A DNA stretch of 64,000 nt from a virus: IMG/VR virus record IMGVR_UViG_3300027763_000001, positions 30,462 to 94,461 of that record. One strand, written 5' to 3'. Shown here piece by piece: positions 63,428-64,000 of this stretch; positions within the stretch are counted from its first letter, which is position 1, and every line of letters starts with the position of its first letter. Made by a program: the position numbers and the translations under genes. The notes beneath the pieces are model-generated. The model ran no database searches, was not told the DNA's origin, and saw only the letters and a list, made by a program, of their open reading frames with translations.

Positions 63428-63432
63428 CTTTC

Positions 63433-64000
63433 GTGCCGCTTCGCCTTGAGATCAACGGCCGGCGGCACTACCAGGTGGCTCCCGAGGTCTACGTCCCTTC
63501 GGTGACCACCGTCCTCGGGGCGACTGCTTCGCCAGCCAGCAAGAAGGCCCTGAACAACTGGCTGGAGAAGAACCCGGGCGGGCGGGAGGCCGCGGCCGAT
63601 CGCGGCACGGCCATTCACAAAGCCTGCGAGGACTACATTCGCGGTCGAGCTGTCTCAGTCCCCGCTGAGATCCGCTGCTACTGGGACGGACTGGCGGCCC
63701 ACCTCGACTCCTACGACAGCTTCATCTGGAGCGAGGTCCCCTTGCTCCCCCAGCACAGGCACCTGATCGATGCCGAGAGCGGTATCGCCATGGTGTACTC
63801 CCTCCAGTACCGCTACGCCGGCGTTCCTGACCTGATTGCCTTGCGTAACGGGGCGCACTTCCTGGTCGACTTCAAGACTTCCAGCAACCCCTACTGCCGG
63901 TTCTTTCCCAAGCAGGACGACGACACGATCGCTGCCGCCGGGGGGTCGTTCGGGGGGTGGATGAAATATCTCAAATGCGCCACCCAGCTGGCGGCCTACA
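63433..64000 (+). CDS. PD-(D/E)XK nuclease, cut by window end
   Basis: 189 residues are visible from GTG 63433 (VPLRLEINGRRHYQVAP...), open to the window edge. The motifs are RGTAIHKACEDY (about 58-69), E101, GVPDLIAL (D133) and FLVDFKTSS (D146, K148), typical of RecB/Cas4-like PD-(D/E)XK nucleases such as phage exonucleases used in recombination or DNA processing. A Cas4-type iron-sulfur cluster cannot be judged because the C-terminus is missing. It has its own promoter and operator. Confidence 0.8.
   Translation, partial: MPLRLEINGRRHYQVAPEVYVPSVTTVLGATASPASKKALNNWLEKNPGGREAAADRGTAIHKACEDYIRGRAVSVPAEIRCYWDGLAAHLDSYDSFIWSEVPLLPQHRHLIDAESGIAMVYSLQYRYAGVPDLIALRNGAHFLVDFKTSSNPYCRFFPKQDDDTIAAAGGSFGGWMKYLKCATQLAAY

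Overview
The window is part of a tailed double-stranded DNA phage (contig or prophage fragment) of high G+C. The evidence is a large terminase, portal, probable major capsid protein, a long set of tail-fibre/adhesin genes, an endolysin, and a dense run of very small early genes with ssDNA-binding, exonuclease, clamp-like and RNA-repair proteins. No integrase, lysogeny repressor or tRNA gene was recognised, and both ends cut through genes. A cyanobacterial host (Synechococcus/Cyanobium-like) is a tentative inference. It rests on six exact copies of the HIP1 octamer GCGATCGC (5631, 16829, 27584, 36668, 59904, 62838) and on early genes whose start codons follow pyrimidine-rich leaders rather than Shine-Dalgarno sequences.

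Layout. (1) 1-1490, minus strand: a cut structural gene and the probable major capsid gene. (2) 1520-1535: a divergent control site. (3) 1556-16650, plus strand: two tandem LAGLIDADG-like proteins with eroded catalytic motifs, two paralogous large adhesins (749 and 1800 aa; the second carries three LamG-like domains), and a lower-G+C tail module (10463-15656) ending in small tail proteins. (4) 32886 down to 16613, minus strand: one long late operon running from a 905-aa virion protein through nine small Gly/Ala/Gln-rich virion proteins, a TerS candidate, TerL, portal (overlapped by a Pro/Gln-rich ORF for 485 nt), a two-domain endolysin and small genes. (5) 32887-33772: an 886-bp A+T-richer divergent intergenic region. 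(6) 33773-63187, plus strand: about 70 tightly packed early/middle genes. The only minus-strand genes here are a late-type gene at 41276-41935 and a small one at 57787-58098. (7) 63188-64000: a structured leader, a terminator, a sigma70-like promoter with a palindromic operator, and the start of a PD-(D/E)XK nuclease gene.

Two regulatory systems stand out. First, four small early genes (33773, 33958, 34250, 34596) share a leader in which a hairpin with a GTGCATTTT-type loop holds a GGG(G) ribosome-binding sequence exactly 8 nt before the start codon. Three of the four follow a G+C-rich terminator hairpin, giving a repeated terminator/leader/small-gene cassette. The GTGCAT-T(n) motif recurs before the SSB-like gene and two later transcription units. 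Second, the element GTCTTAGACT (or a close variant) lies 26-35 nt upstream of the first gene of every recognised structural transcript. One is the isolated minus-strand gene inside the early region, and another is the divergent capsid/adhesin site, where the element is palindromic. It is a candidate late promoter.

Other notable genes are a GHKL-type ATPase fused to an HETAH zincin domain (49183-50514), an RtcB RNA ligase, a DUF2829/Tad2-like candidate anti-Thoeris protein (59856-60137), and two different OB-fold/SSB-type proteins.
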